Of a stretch of 64,000 nt of DNA, positions 1 through 8,274 are shown piece after piece. Every line of letters begins with the position of its first letter. Positions within the stretch are counted from its first letter, which is position 1. The stretch lies in contig JBBQUW010000009.1 in assembly GCA_038212095.1 (NCBI GenBank), positions 1 to 64,000 on the forward strand. The letters are read 5' to 3'. The stretch is from JAICYJ01 sp038212095 (GTDB taxonomy: Bacteria > Actinomycetota > Thermoleophilia > Gaiellales > JAICJC01). The notes below the pieces were generated by a model that saw nothing but the letters and a program-made list of their open reading frames with translations, made no database searches and was not told the origin of the DNA. The translations under genes and the position numbers were made by a program.

Positions 1-920
1 AGGCCGCTTGCGGCCGGTTGCCGGAACCGCTCGAGGCGCGGCAGTTCGCGCGGCTCGCGGCGGTGTGCCGCACTGACCACGTCGTCGTCATCGTCGGCCT
101 CGGGCCGTAGCGCGGCGAGCAGCTGATCGCGCAGCTCGAGAGCGCTCGGCCGGCGGCGCGGGTCGCGGTGCAGCGCGCGCTGGATGGTGCGCGAGAGCGC
201 CCGTGGCAGGTCGGGCCGATCGTGGGCGAGCGGCTTTGCGCCCGCCCCCAGCCGCTCCAGCAGCTCGTTGAGGGACTTGGTGCGAAACGGGTTTCGCCCG
301 CTGAGAGCCTCGTACAGCGTCAGCGCGGCGGCCCACACGTCGGTCGCGCCGGTGGCCTGCTCGCCGGCGGCCTGCTCGGGCGCCATGTACGACAGCGTGC
401 CCAGCACCCGCTCGTCCATCGTCTGGTCGCGGGCGTCCTGGTCGCGGGCGATGCCGAAGTCGGTCAAGACGATCGCGCCGTCGTCGCCGACCAGGATGTT
501 GGACGGCTTGACGTCGCGATGCACGACGCCGCGCTCGTGGGCGTGGGCGAGCGCGTCGGCGACCGCGGCGATCGCGCGCACGGCCTCCTCATCGGACAGC
601 TGCGCGCGGTCGAGCCGTCGGCCGACCACCAGCCGCGAGATCAGGTAGGCGTGATCGTCGTCGCGCTCGACTCCCAGGCAGGAGTGGATGTTGGGGTGGT
701 CGAGCTTCGATGCGGTGCGCGCCTCGCGGGCGGCACGGGACGCGACCCCCTCGATCCGGCTGAACACCTTGACCGCCACCTCGCCGCCGCCGGAGAGGTC
801 GCGGCCGGCGTAGACGGTGCCAAATCCGCCTCTTCCCAGCAGCCCCGTCAGCAGGTAGCGCCCGGCGACCGTGTGACCGGTCAGCTCGGGGACGGGTGCT
901 GCTGATGCGGGCTGGGCCAC
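1..920 (-). CDS. Serine/threonine protein kinase (3' end cut by the window)
   Basis: Hanks-type kinase that phosphorylates Ser/Thr of target proteins. Reading right to left I see the glycine loop (GRGGFGTVYAG), the ATP-binding lysine in VAVKVF, the catalytic loop HRDVKPSN, the DFG metal site and a LGTLSYMAPEQ activation segment; the C-lobe is complete and about 45 further residues run off the left edge, so a linker or sensor domain may lie outside. No membrane segment is visible in this part. I chose the GTG at 920; an in-frame ATG at 968 is possible, but the extra codons have many A/T third bases, unlike the rest. Divergent from the anchored protein at 995. Confidence 0.93.
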   Translation of the reverse strand, partial: MAQPASAAPVPELTGHTVAGRYLLTGLLGRGGFGTVYAGRDLSGGGEVAVKVFSRIEGVASRAAREARTASKLDHPNIHSCLGVERDDDHAYLISRLVVGRRLDRAQLSDEEAVRAIAAVADALAHAHERGVVHRDVKPSNILVGDDGAIVLTDFGIARDQDARDQTMDERVLGTLSYMAPEQAAGEQATGATDVWAAALTLYEALSGRNPFRTKSLNELLERLGAGAKPLAHDRPDLPRALSRTIQRALHRDPRRRPSALELRDQLLAALRPEADDDDDVVSAAHRREPRELPRLERFRQPAASG

Positions 921-994
921 GAACGACAGATTTGCCGGAAACGCCCAGACTCCTGCCAAGATTCGCATCCGTTCCTGGTGATAGGGTCCGGCGC

Positions 995-2206
995 GTGCCG
1001 CCAGACGACTTCTTCGACGGTGAGTGGGAGGAGCCGAGCCACACCCAGGATACGGCTCCAACTCGGCCGGTGGGTGAGCCTCCCAGCGCCTCCGAATCGC
1101 CTCCGCGAACGCCCCGTGACCGGGCTCGCCCGCGGCGCCCCCAAGGTGGCGGCCTCCGCCTTCCGCGGCCCGCGGGCATGCCCGACCTGGACGGCCTCGA
1201 GTGGGGTCGGCTGGGGCTGCTCGGCGCCGGCCTGCTGGTGGTGGTGCTGGTGCTGCTGTTGCTGGCCCGCTCCTGCGGCGGCAGCAGCGCCACCTCGAAG
1301 AACCAAGCCTACTTCGACCAGGTTAAGAAGGTGCTGGCGACGTCCGACAGCGCTGGGCAGAAGCTGCACAGCCTGTTTCACTCCCAACGTCCGATCCACG
1401 CGACGGCGGCCGTCAAGCAGCTGGACGCGATCCGCGCGCTGGCCCAGACCGCGGTGGTCGATGCCGGCAAGCTGCAGCCGACCAAGCAGATGCAGGACAT
1501 TCAGCAGTGGCTCGTTGAGGCGCTGTCCTATCGCGTCAACGGACTCAACTGCTTGAAGCTGGGCCTCCCCGCGGCGTACAACGAGAAGAGCAGCAGCGCG
1601 GGCGGCGCGAAGCTGGTGGGGTGTACGCAGCGGCTGCTGGCATCCGACTGGATCTACACCGACTCGTTCGCCGCTCGCGCCCAGAAGGCGCTGCACGCCG
1701 ACAACGTCGACGTCGCCGTTCCCACCTCAACCTTCCTCGCAGCTGACGATCAGACCACGTTGACGGTGGCCGGCATGGGAGCGGTGCTGGAGCGCTGGAA
1801 GCCGGGCAGCGTCGCCCACGGACTCCACGGCCTCAACCTCGTGACGGTGGTCGCCCGCAGCGGAGATGGCAAGACCGTGACGCTGCAGTCCAGCTCGCTG
1901 ACTCCGGTCAAGGCGACCGGGCTCAGCTTCCTGGTCACCGCGCACAACGGTGGCAACTTCACCGAGTTCAACGTGCTGGTCAAGCTCACGATCGGCAGCG
2001 GCAGCAGCCAGATCGTCAAGTCCGGAACCATCCCGCAGATCGCCAAAGGCACGTCAGAGACGGTCACGATCGGCAACTTCAGCTCCGGGTCAAGCCTTCC
2101 GCAGTTCGGCAAGCCGATCACGATGAAGGTGGAGGTCGTGCCCGTGCCCGGTGAGCACACGACCAGCAACAACAGCCAGTCGTACCAGATCACGTTCAGC
2201 CTGTGA
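995..2206 (+). CDS. Single-pass membrane-anchored protein of unknown function
   Basis: I do not recognise a named family. The first 70 residues are Pro/Arg/Asp-rich and probably cytoplasmic; one strong hydrophobic helix follows (residues about 75-93, many Leu/Val, ending LLLARSCGG), then about 310 extracytoplasmic residues. The last 150 residues are beta-rich and Thr/Ser/Gly-rich, with phrases such as LVTAHNGGNFTEFNVLVK that resemble CARDB/DUF11-type Ig-like folds. GTG start chosen because a TAGGGT box lies 7 nt upstream. The stop overlaps the next gene by 4 nt (GTGA), so the two are translationally coupled. Gene reality is strongly supported by length and codon bias; the role is unknown. Confidence 0.8.
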   Translation: MPPDDFFDGEWEEPSHTQDTAPTRPVGEPPSASESPPRTPRDRARPRRPQGGGLRLPRPAGMPDLDGLEWGRLGLLGAGLLVVVLVLLLLARSCGGSSATSKNQAYFDQVKKVLATSDSAGQKLHSLFHSQRPIHATAAVKQLDAIRALAQTAVVDAGKLQPTKQMQDIQQWLVEALSYRVNGLNCLKLGLPAAYNEKSSSAGGAKLVGCTQRLLASDWIYTDSFAARAQKALHADNVDVAVPTSTFLAADDQTTLTVAGMGAVLERWKPGSVAHGLHGLNLVTVVARSGDGKTVTLQSSSLTPVKATGLSFLVTAHNGGNFTEFNVLVKLTIGSGSSQIVKSGTIPQIAKGTSETVTIGNFSSGSSLPQFGKPITMKVEVVPVPGEHTTSNNSQSYQITFSL

Positions 2207-2682
2207 GCAGCGTCGATACCGCCCTGCTGGTCGCCGTGGTGGCCTGTGCGGTGACCGCGCTGATCGTGGTCGTGACCGTCTACCTGCTGGTGCAGCTGCG
2301 AGGGATCCGTCGCCGACAGAAGCTGGTGCTGGGATCCGACCAGCAGGACCTGGTGGAGTACGCGGTCGGACTGCTGGCCCGTGTGGACGCGGTCGAGGGG
2401 CGCGCCGAACAGGTCGAGCAGGGCGTCCAGCGGATCGCCGGCCGCCTGGACGCGTGTCTACAACGCAGCGCGCTGCTGCGGTACGATGCGCTGGATGGGA
2501 CGGGCGGGCGCCAGTCGGTCTCGATGGCACTGCTCGACGCATCATCCAACGGCATGGTGCTGACTGCGATTCAGGATCGTGAGTACGCTCGCATCTACGT
2601 CAAGCAGGTGGTCGACGGCCAGAGCGACCTTGAGCTCTCCCCCGAGGAGCGTCAGGCGATCGAGCGCGCCTCTGCGTCCTGA
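2203..2682 (+). CDS. DUF4446 family membrane protein
   Basis: A 159-residue protein with one N-terminal transmembrane helix (residues about 7-30) followed by a basic stretch, a short coiled-coil region (VEGRAEQVEQGVQRIAG) and the conserved DUF4446 core: LRYDALDGTGGRQS, VSMALLDASSNGMVLTAI, EYARIYVKQV and a final LSPEE. The function of this family is not known; it is common in Gram-positive and actinobacterial genomes, often near chromosome-partition or signalling genes. The GTG start overlaps the previous stop by 4 nt, and the GNAT gene follows after 12 nt, so all three probably form one operon. Confidence 0.85.
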   Translation: MSSVDTALLVAVVACAVTALIVVVTVYLLVQLRGIRRRQKLVLGSDQQDLVEYAVGLLARVDAVEGRAEQVEQGVQRIAGRLDACLQRSALLRYDALDGTGGRQSVSMALLDASSNGMVLTAIQDREYARIYVKQVVDGQSDLELSPEERQAIERASAS

Positions 2683-2694
2683 TCGGCGGCCGGG

Positions 2695-3144
2695 ATGACC
2701 GGCGGCCCGCTGGTGCGAGAGGCGCGCCCTGACGAGCTGGAGCCGCTGACACGGCTGGCGGAGGCGGCCGTGCCGACGGGTGTGGTCGCCGCCGGCGGCG
2801 ACATCGAGCGCGGCCGGGTGGTGGCCACTCTCCGCGGCGATCGGGTGTTCGTGGCCGAGATCAACGGCCGCCGGGCGGGGTATGCGGCGGTCAGCGAGTG
2901 TGCGGGCCGGTTGATGCTCGACCAGCTGGTGGTCGCGGCGACCGATCAGGGGCGCCACGTCGGGCACACGCTGCTCGACTGGGTCGAGGGGTATGGCGTC
3001 AGCCGGGGGCTGCGGGCGGTGTGGGTGGCGGCGGAGGGCGCCGACGCTCGCGCCCAGTCCTTCTACCAGCGCGCGGCTACCAGGCGCGCGCCGGCGGCCT
3101 GGAGCGGGAGCTGCACCACAGCTGATGGCCGGGTCGCGGGCTAG
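2695..3144 (+). CDS. GNAT N-acetyltransferase, C-terminus frameshifted
   Basis: GCN5-related acetyltransferase that would transfer acetyl from acetyl-CoA to an unknown amine. The N-terminal part begins VREARPDELEPLTRLAE; the central strand and acetyl-CoA loop read LMLDQLVVAATDQGRHVGHTLLDWVE. After AQSFYQR the frame continues with residues untypical of the family (AATRRAPAAW). In the neighbouring frame the expected end is intact: GYQARAGGLERELHHS, then a stop at 3125. One missing base near 3072 would restore FYQRRGY, the classical GNAT motif. The native gene therefore ends at 3125, and the given end is that of the shifted frame. It could be a true mutation or a sequence error. Confidence 0.75.
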   Translation: MTGGPLVREARPDELEPLTRLAEAAVPTGVVAAGGDIERGRVVATLRGDRVFVAEINGRRAGYAAVSECAGRLMLDQLVVAATDQGRHVGHTLLDWVEGYGVSRGLRAVWVAAEGADARAQSFYQRAATRRAPAAWSGSCTTADGRVAG

Positions 3145-3407
3145 TACGTGTCGGTCGACATGACCGGCCGGGGCAGCGGCGTGCGGTCGGTATACGGCGA
3201 CGGCTCGAGCGAGATCACGTACAGCCACGGCCACCAGTCGCACCGAACCAGCAGTCCTGCCGTCGTCGCGCTGCCGGCGGAGATGGCGGTGGATACAGAG
3301 GTGGCGGTGGTGCGGTCGTTCACGGGGCGTGTCCAGTTCAGTATCGGCGGTCGCTCGGACGACGCCGGGTTCGACGTAGGCCGACTACCGCGAAGCGGGG
3401 ATTGCAC
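3141..3407 (-). CDS. Possible small hypothetical protein
   Basis: A possible 88-residue protein from a GTG. I do not recognise it. Most third codon positions are G or C and the composition is protein-like, with a hydrophobic aromatic stretch LLVRCDWWPWLYVISL and a Pro/Thr-rich tail. A plus-strand frame over the same bases shares the same third positions, so base bias cannot tell the strands apart; I prefer minus because the plus frame is a Gly/Ser/Arg-rich sequence without hydrophobic segments. No ribosome binding site is evident. It could equally be non-coding spacer between the GNAT and HD-GYP genes. Confidence 0.3.
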   Translation of the reverse strand: MQSPLRGSRPTSNPASSERPPILNWTRPVNDRTTATSVSTAISAGSATTAGLLVRCDWWPWLYVISLEPSPYTDRTPLPRPVMSTDTY

Positions 3408-3437
3408 ACCTTCGACGCGGCCCCTAGGTTCCCTGCT

Positions 3438-5567
3438 ATGGCTTCGTCCCGAACGCTCACAGCCGCTCCTGCCTCGAACGGCTCCGCCAAGCTGACGGCG
3501 GGATTGGCGATGCTGAGCGGTACGCGCGACCGGGCCGCGTTGATGGCCGGGCTGTGCGCGGCGGCCGGCGAGCTGCTGGCGCTGGATGCAGTGGCGGTCG
3601 TGCGCCGCACCGCCGGCGGCATCGCCTGCGATGGACGCTGGGCGCGGCATGGAGCGCGGCCGAATCGGGTCGGAGAGGCCCGCGCCGCGGCGGCGATCGA
3701 GCTGGCGGAGCAGAGCGGCGGCGAGGTCTGCCAGCGCACCTTTGGGCGGCTGGAGCTGGTCGTTGTGCCGGTGGTCTGGGAGCACGAGTCGTATGTGCTC
3801 GCCGCCACTGCGCGACCGCTGCGCCGGCTGACCGATATCGATATCGAGACCGCGGCGCTGCTGGCGGCTCACGCATCCGCCTGTCTCGAGATGGTCGCGG
3901 CCGTTGCGGCCGCGCGCGAGTTCGTTATGCTGGAACGTGCGATGACGCCAGTTGCGACCACGCGCGGCGATCGGGCGCTCGAGCAGATGCAGCTCGTGCA
4001 GTCGCTGGCAGGGGCGATCACGGCCACCCACTCGGCGCAGGAGGTGGGCCAGATCGTGGTCAGCCGTCTGCGCTCGCTGATCGACCACCACTCCTGCCGC
4101 TTCTACGTCGTGACGCCAGACGGCGCCCAGCTCGAGCCGATCGCGCACCTCGGCGTCAGCGAGCTGTACACCGGCGATGCGGCGGATGATCTCGTCTGTG
4201 CCGTCGGCGAGGGCATCACCGGCCACGCATTCGTGGACGGGTTCCCGGTCAGGATCGACGACGCCGACCTCGTCCCGCACGCGCTCGAGATCGTCGGCAC
4301 GCCCCGCATCAAGGAGTCGATGCTGGTGGCGCCGATGGCGAGCGACCGCCGTCAGGTGGGCGTGATCGTGCTCTCCAAGGAGGGCGTTGCCCAGTTCGAC
4401 GACGACGATCTCCGGCTGCTGCAGGTGGTGGCCGCCCAGGCTGCTGTGGCCTGCGAGAACGTCCGCCTCTACACCGAGCAGCGCGAGGCTGCTGAGATCT
4501 CCGAGGGGCTGCTCGATCTGGGAGCAGCGCTGGCGCTGCAGTCGTCGGTCGAGAGCATCGGCTCAATGCTGGCGGTCGCCGTCGACCGCCTGGTCGAGTG
4601 CGCGGCGATCTCGATCTGGCGGCGCGAGGGCGAACACCTGGTGCCCTCTGCTGCGGTCGGGTACGTGCCCCAGGAGCACGCCGTGCTGATGGCGTCGCGA
4701 GTGCGGGCGGACGAGGAGCCGGTGGCGTCCGCGCTCGCCTCCCGGCGAGTGACGTCACTCGCGGTCGACCTGGCCGGCGAGCTCTCGCAGGCGCTCGGCT
4801 CGCCTCGCGCGGGCACCACTCTCGCGATCGTCGCCGTGGGCGAGCGGGCCGCCAACTTCGGCGCCATCGTCGTCCAACGCGGTCCCCGCCGGGGCCGCCT
4901 CTCGCGTCGCGACGAGCGCATGTTGCTGGGTGTCGCCGACCAGGCGCTGCTGTCGCTCACCAACCAGTCGCTGTACGAGGAGCTGGAGGACTCGTTCCTG
5001 GCCACCGTCGAGGCGCTGGGAAATGCCCTCAACCTGAAGGATCGATACACCAACGACCATGCCCAGGCGCTGGTCGGACTGTGCAGCGGTGTGGCCGATC
5101 GGCTGGGAATCAGCGGCCGCGACCTGCGCGACCTGCGCTTCGCCGCCGCGCTGCACGACATCGGCAAGATCGGAATCCCGGCCGAGATCCTGAACAAGCC
5201 GGGACCGCTGACCGATGGCGAGTTCGACGTGATGAAGCGCCACCCGCAGCTGGGCGCGCAGATCCTGGAGCCGGTGCCCGCACTTGCCGGCGCCGGACGG
5301 CTCGTGATCTGCTGCCACGAGCACTGGGATGGAAGTGGATATCCGCGCGGTCTGGCGGGGGAGCAGATCCCGCTCGGCGCACGTGTGATCCTGGCCTGCG
5401 ACGCGTTCGACGCGATGACCTCGGATCGCGTCTACCGCAAGGCGATGGCGCGGGACGATGCGTTCGCGGAGCTGCGGCGCTGCTCGGGTAGCCACTTCGA
5501 TCCGACCGTGGTCGAGGTGCTGCTGGAGATGCTTGCCGGCGACGGCGCATCGACCACTCCGGAGTGA
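3438..5567 (+). CDS. Multi-GAF HD-GYP domain protein (probable cyclic-di-GMP phosphodiesterase)
   Basis: A 709-residue cytoplasmic sensor-effector. Three GAF-like modules occupy roughly residues 20-150, 190-340 and 350-520; the second is the clearest (VGEGITGHAFVDGFPVRIDD). An HD-GYP domain follows at about 525-700 with the metal-binding HD motif in LHDIGKIGIP and the HEHWDGSGYP signature, both intact, so c-di-GMP hydrolysis is expected although not every HD-GYP protein is active. No transmembrane segment or signal peptide is seen. The ATG was chosen because a TAGGTT box ends 7 nt before it, indicating a leaderless transcript; an in-frame upstream ATG at 3402 precedes that box. Ligands of the GAF modules cannot be read from the sequence. 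Confidence 0.92.
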   Translation: MASSRTLTAAPASNGSAKLTAGLAMLSGTRDRAALMAGLCAAAGELLALDAVAVVRRTAGGIACDGRWARHGARPNRVGEARAAAAIELAEQSGGEVCQRTFGRLELVVVPVVWEHESYVLAATARPLRRLTDIDIETAALLAAHASACLEMVAAVAAAREFVMLERAMTPVATTRGDRALEQMQLVQSLAGAITATHSAQEVGQIVVSRLRSLIDHHSCRFYVVTPDGAQLEPIAHLGVSELYTGDAADDLVCAVGEGITGHAFVDGFPVRIDDADLVPHALEIVGTPRIKESMLVAPMASDRRQVGVIVLSKEGVAQFDDDDLRLLQVVAAQAAVACENVRLYTEQREAAEISEGLLDLGAALALQSSVESIGSMLAVAVDRLVECAAISIWRREGEHLVPSAAVGYVPQEHAVLMASRVRADEEPVASALASRRVTSLAVDLAGELSQALGSPRAGTTLAIVAVGERAANFGAIVVQRGPRRGRLSRRDERMLLGVADQALLSLTNQSLYEELEDSFLATVEALGNALNLKDRYTNDHAQALVGLCSGVADRLGISGRDLRDLRFAAALHDIGKIGIPAEILNKPGPLTDGEFDVMKRHPQLGAQILEPVPALAGAGRLVICCHEHWDGSGYPRGLAGEQIPLGARVILACDAFDAMTSDRVYRKAMARDDAFAELRRCSGSHFDPTVVEVLLEMLAGDGASTTPE

Positions 5568-5615
5568 GCTGCCACCGCGCGCGGGGCGCAGCGCGGCGAT
5601 GTCCGTCCGTTCGTG

Positions 5616-5621
5616 TACGAT
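5616..5621 (+). promoter_or_regulatory. Putative -10 box of the glnA leader
   Basis: TACGAT matches the TANNNT pattern used across this window. Transcription would start near 5628 and give a leader of about 117 nt before glnA, which contains the hairpins described in the next entry. No convincing -35 element is visible. Confidence 0.5.
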
Positions 5622-5633
5622 GACCGTGCATTT

Positions 5634-5715
5634 GCCGCCGACGATGATGTCGGTGGCGAGAGGCGATGACGCCTCCAGGCGACTCCTAGCGGAGCCGCCC
5701 GGGGGCGTTTTTTTT
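5634..5715 (+). ncRNA. Structured glnA leader: tandem hairpins plus competing terminator (candidate ANTAR target)
   Basis: Three helices can be read. Hairpin 1 pairs 5634-5642 with 5649-5657 (9 bp, one G-U) around loop GATGAT. Two nt later hairpin 2 pairs 5660-5664 with 5671-5675 around loop GATGAC, almost the same loop. A third, mutually exclusive fold pairs 5669-5676 with 5701-5708 and encloses an inner stem 5678-5686/5691-5699, giving a long hairpin that runs straight into eight T (5708-5715): a typical intrinsic terminator. Hairpin 2 uses the 5' arm of the terminator, so forming it would allow read-through into glnA. Tandem hairpins with alike six-base loops next to a terminator are the known target design of ANTAR proteins, and one is encoded two genes downstream. 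Confidence 0.65.
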
Positions 5716-5744
5716 GTGCCCGAAGAACGACGGAGGGAGCAGAG

Positions 5745-7109
5745 GTGGAGACGATCGAGGGAACCGCGGGAGCAGCAGCCGATCTGCGCCAGAAGGTGCT
5801 GCGTGACGTGGAGCAGGGCGAGGTCAAGTTCATCCGGTTGTGGTTCACCGACGTGGTGGGACGGCTGAAGAGCTTCGCCATCACGCGCGACGAGCTGGCC
5901 GACGCGCTCGATCACGGCATGGGTTTCGACGGCTCGTCCGTGACGGGGTTCAACGCTATCGAGGAGTCGGACATGATCGCGATGCCCGACCCGACCACCT
6001 TCCGGATGCTGCCGCGTGAGGCCGGCGAGAGGTCGGCGGCGAGGATGATCTGCGACGTGCGCACGCCCGACGGGCGACCCTACGAGGCCGACTCGCGCCA
6101 GGTGCTGCGAAACGCGCTGGAGCGGATGCGCAGCCTGGGTTTCGACGACTTCAAGATCGGACCCGAGCTGGAGTTCTTCCTGTTCAAGGTGGACGACGAC
6201 GGGGTGCCGCATCCGCTGGATGCGGGTGGGTACTTCGAGGACACCACGATGGACGCCGCCGTCGAACTGCGCAAGGAGATCGTGCTCGCGCTCGAGAGCA
6301 TCGGCATCCCGGTCGAGTACATGCACCACGAGGTCGGGCCCAGCCAGCACGAGATCGACATCCGCTACTCGGACGCGCTGACGATGGCAGACCACTGCAT
6401 GACCTACCGCTCGGTGGTGAAGGAGGTGGCCCAGAAGCACGGCGTCTACGCCACCTTCATGCCCAAGCCGCTGTTCGGTGTCAACGGCTCGGGCATGCAC
6501 ACCCATCAGTCGCTGTTCATCGGTGAGGGCAACGCCTTCCACGATCCGACCGACCCGTGGTACCTGTCGGACGTCGCCAAGAGCTTCATTGCCGGGCAGC
6601 TGCGCCACGCGCGCGAGATCTCGCTGCTGTTCGCGCAGTGGGTGAACAGCTACAAGCGGTTGGTGCCGGGATACGAGGCGCCGGTCTACGTGGCCTGGTC
6701 GCGGCGCAACCGTTCGGCCCTGATCCGGGTGCCGCTCTACCACCCCGGCAAGGAGCGGGCGACGCGGGCCGAGATCCGCTGCCCCGATCCGGCCTGCAAT
6801 CCCTACCTGGCCTTCGCCGGACTGCTGCACGCCGGTCTGGAGGGGATCGAGCGGGGCTACGAGCTGCCCGACCCGATGGAGACCAACCTGTACGAGCTGA
6901 CCGCTCCCGAGCGGCGCTCGCTGGGCATCGAGTCACTGCCCGAGTCGCTGGGCGAGGCGATTGCGACGGCGGAGGAGTCGGAGGTAGTCGAAAGGACGCT
7001 CGGCCCCGAGCTGCGCGACCGGCTGATCTCGCTCAAGCGCAGCGAGTGGAACGAGTATCGGGTGCAGCTGAGCGCATGGGAGCTCGAGCAGTACCTGCCG
7101 GTGCTGTAG
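5745..7109 (+). CDS. glnA: Glutamine synthetase type I (GSI-alpha-like)
   Basis: Makes glutamine from glutamate, ammonium and ATP in the cytoplasm. At 454 residues it has the usual short GSI length. The beta-grasp domain starts near VKFIRLWFTDVVGRLKS; the catalytic domain shows FDGSSVTGF, the metal-site motif KIGPELEFFLF (about residue 138), the ATP-site MPKPLFGVNGSGMHTHQSL and RAEIRCPDPACNPYLAF. The C-terminal region NLYELTAPERRSLGIESLP follows the GSI-alpha pattern, without the adenylylation-loop tyrosine of GSI-beta, so control by adenylylation is unlikely. GTG start with a GGAGGG Shine-Dalgarno site at 5732-5737. The preceding structured leader suggests attenuation control, and the next two genes encode a candidate regulatory pair. 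Confidence 0.97.
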   Translation: METIEGTAGAAADLRQKVLRDVEQGEVKFIRLWFTDVVGRLKSFAITRDELADALDHGMGFDGSSVTGFNAIEESDMIAMPDPTTFRMLPREAGERSAARMICDVRTPDGRPYEADSRQVLRNALERMRSLGFDDFKIGPELEFFLFKVDDDGVPHPLDAGGYFEDTTMDAAVELRKEIVLALESIGIPVEYMHHEVGPSQHEIDIRYSDALTMADHCMTYRSVVKEVAQKHGVYATFMPKPLFGVNGSGMHTHQSLFIGEGNAFHDPTDPWYLSDVAKSFIAGQLRHAREISLLFAQWVNSYKRLVPGYEAPVYVAWSRRNRSALIRVPLYHPGKERATRAEIRCPDPACNPYLAFAGLLHAGLEGIERGYELPDPMETNLYELTAPERRSLGIESLPESLGEAIATAEESEVVERTLGPELRDRLISLKRSEWNEYRVQLSAWELEQYLPVL

Positions 7110-7118
7110 CGGCGGGTT

Positions 7119-7151
7119 GGGGGTTCGGCCCAGCGATCGGGCCGGGCCCCC
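7119..7151 (+). terminator. Hairpin downstream of glnA
   Basis: Bases 7119-7131 can pair with 7139-7151 (13 bp including two G-U pairs) around a 7-nt loop, ten nt after the glnA stop. No T-tract follows, so it may be a weak or factor-assisted terminator or an mRNA 3'-end stabiliser separating glnA from the kinase gene, which has its own -10 box at 7169. Confidence 0.5.
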
Positions 7152-7179
7152 GCACCTGCGCCCGGATCTAGACTTGGCC

Positions 7180-8274
7180 ATGGCCGCCACCGACCGCACC
7201 GCTCGCCACCTCGAGCTGCTGACCGAGACGATCGCGGCCGTCACCTCATCGCTCGAGCTGGCCGAGGTGTTCGAGCGGATCGCGGCCAAGGTGGCCAGCG
7301 CGATGGATACCGATGCCTGCTTCGTCTACATCTACGACGAGGCGAACGACCTGCTCGAGCTGCGCGCCACCCACGGCACCCGCTTCGACGACCCCGAGCA
7401 CCGGCCGCGCATGCGGCTGGGCGAGGGCATCACCGGTGCCGCCGCCGCCGAGGGCCGGCCGATCATGATCGCGCGCGCCGCCCACCTCGACCGCCGGTTC
7501 GTCTCGTTTCCCAACCTGCCCGAGGACGAGTACGAGTCGATCCTGGCCGTGCCGGTGCTGGCCCGCGAGCGGCTGGAGGGCGCGCTCAACGTTCGCACCC
7601 GCCTGCCGCGCAGCTTCGGCGAGGACGAGGTGGCGCTGCTCTCGGCGATCGCCGGCCAGGTCGGCCAGGCGATCGAGAACGCGAAGCTGTACGAGCAGAC
7701 GAGAGCGCGCGTCTCGGAGCTCGAGTCGCTGGCCGTCGCGGAGATCCACCACCGGGTCAAGAACAACCTGCAGACGGTGGCCTCGCTGCTCCGTCTACAG
7801 GCGCGCTCGCTGGGCGACGAGGCCGCCGGGCGGGCGCTGGATGAGAGCGTCAACCGCATCCTCTCGATCGCCGCCGTGCACGACCTGTTGACCACCGCCC
7901 GCGAGGATGACGTCGACTGCGCCGATCTGATCGGCGGGCTCGAGGCGATGCTGGGACAGGGGTTGGGCGGGCGCGCGGTGACCGGCAGCCTGCAGCCGGT
8001 GACGCTGTCCGGCCAGCGGGCGACCGCCCTGGCACTGGTGTTCTGCGAGCTGTTCTCGAACGCGCTCGAGCACGGACGCGGCACGATCTCGGTCGATCTG
8101 CGGCGGGACGGCGCGATCGTCGTGCTATCGGTGGCCGACGAGGGTGATGGTCCGGAGCCGGGGCGGCGCCAGGGCCTGGGGCTGACCATCGCGACGGCGC
8201 TGGTGCGCGAGGAGTTGCGCGGCCGGATCGAGCTGCGGGGAGGGGCGGTGGTGAGATTTCCGGCCGCGTCCTGA
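7180..8274 (+). CDS. GAF-domain sensor histidine kinase (HisKA_2 type)
   Basis: A soluble 364-residue kinase. An N-terminal GAF domain (about 20-165, including MRLGEGITGAAAAEGRPI) binds an unknown small ligand; the HisKA_2 dimerisation helix carries the phospho-accepting histidine in EIHHRVKNNLQTVASLL (about residue 187); the ATPase has the N-box CELFSNALEHG and a glycine box VADEGDGPEPG. No membrane helix is present, so the signal is cytoplasmic. ATG chosen because a TAGACT box ends 5 nt upstream; the longer in-frame start at 7117 would precede that box. Its 3' end overlaps the ANTAR regulator gene, its likely phosphotransfer partner. Position next to glnA suggests a nitrogen-related signal, by inference only. 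Confidence 0.92.
   Translation: MAATDRTARHLELLTETIAAVTSSLELAEVFERIAAKVASAMDTDACFVYIYDEANDLLELRATHGTRFDDPEHRPRMRLGEGITGAAAAEGRPIMIARAAHLDRRFVSFPNLPEDEYESILAVPVLARERLEGALNVRTRLPRSFGEDEVALLSAIAGQVGQAIENAKLYEQTRARVSELESLAVAEIHHRVKNNLQTVASLLRLQARSLGDEAAGRALDESVNRILSIAAVHDLLTTAREDDVDCADLIGGLEAMLGQGLGGRAVTGSLQPVTLSGQRATALALVFCELFSNALEHGRGTISVDLRRDGAIVVLSVADEGDGPEPGRRQGLGLTIATALVREELRGRIELRGGAVVRFPAAS

Noticed and set aside
921..968. N-terminal extension of the Ser/Thr kinase from ATG 968
   Set aside because: The added codons have many A/T third bases unlike the gene body, so they look like intergenic DNA.
5669..5715. Terminator of the HD-GYP gene rather than a glnA attenuator
   Set aside because: It lies 100 nt past the HD-GYP stop and only 30 nt before the glnA start, leaving no room for a glnA promoter behind it, whereas a -10 box lies in front of the hairpins. 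It cannot be fully excluded.
5628..5745. T-box or known glutamine riboswitch upstream of glnA
   Set aside because: I see no T-box sequence or specifier loop and no resemblance to the glnA/downstream-peptide motifs that I remember; the tandem alike hairpins suit ANTAR binding better.
4755..6830. Long open frame antisense to the HD-GYP and glnA genes (691 codons)
   Set aside because: It mirrors two well-supported genes and is His/Arg/Gln-rich without any domain; long antisense frames are common in GC-rich DNA.
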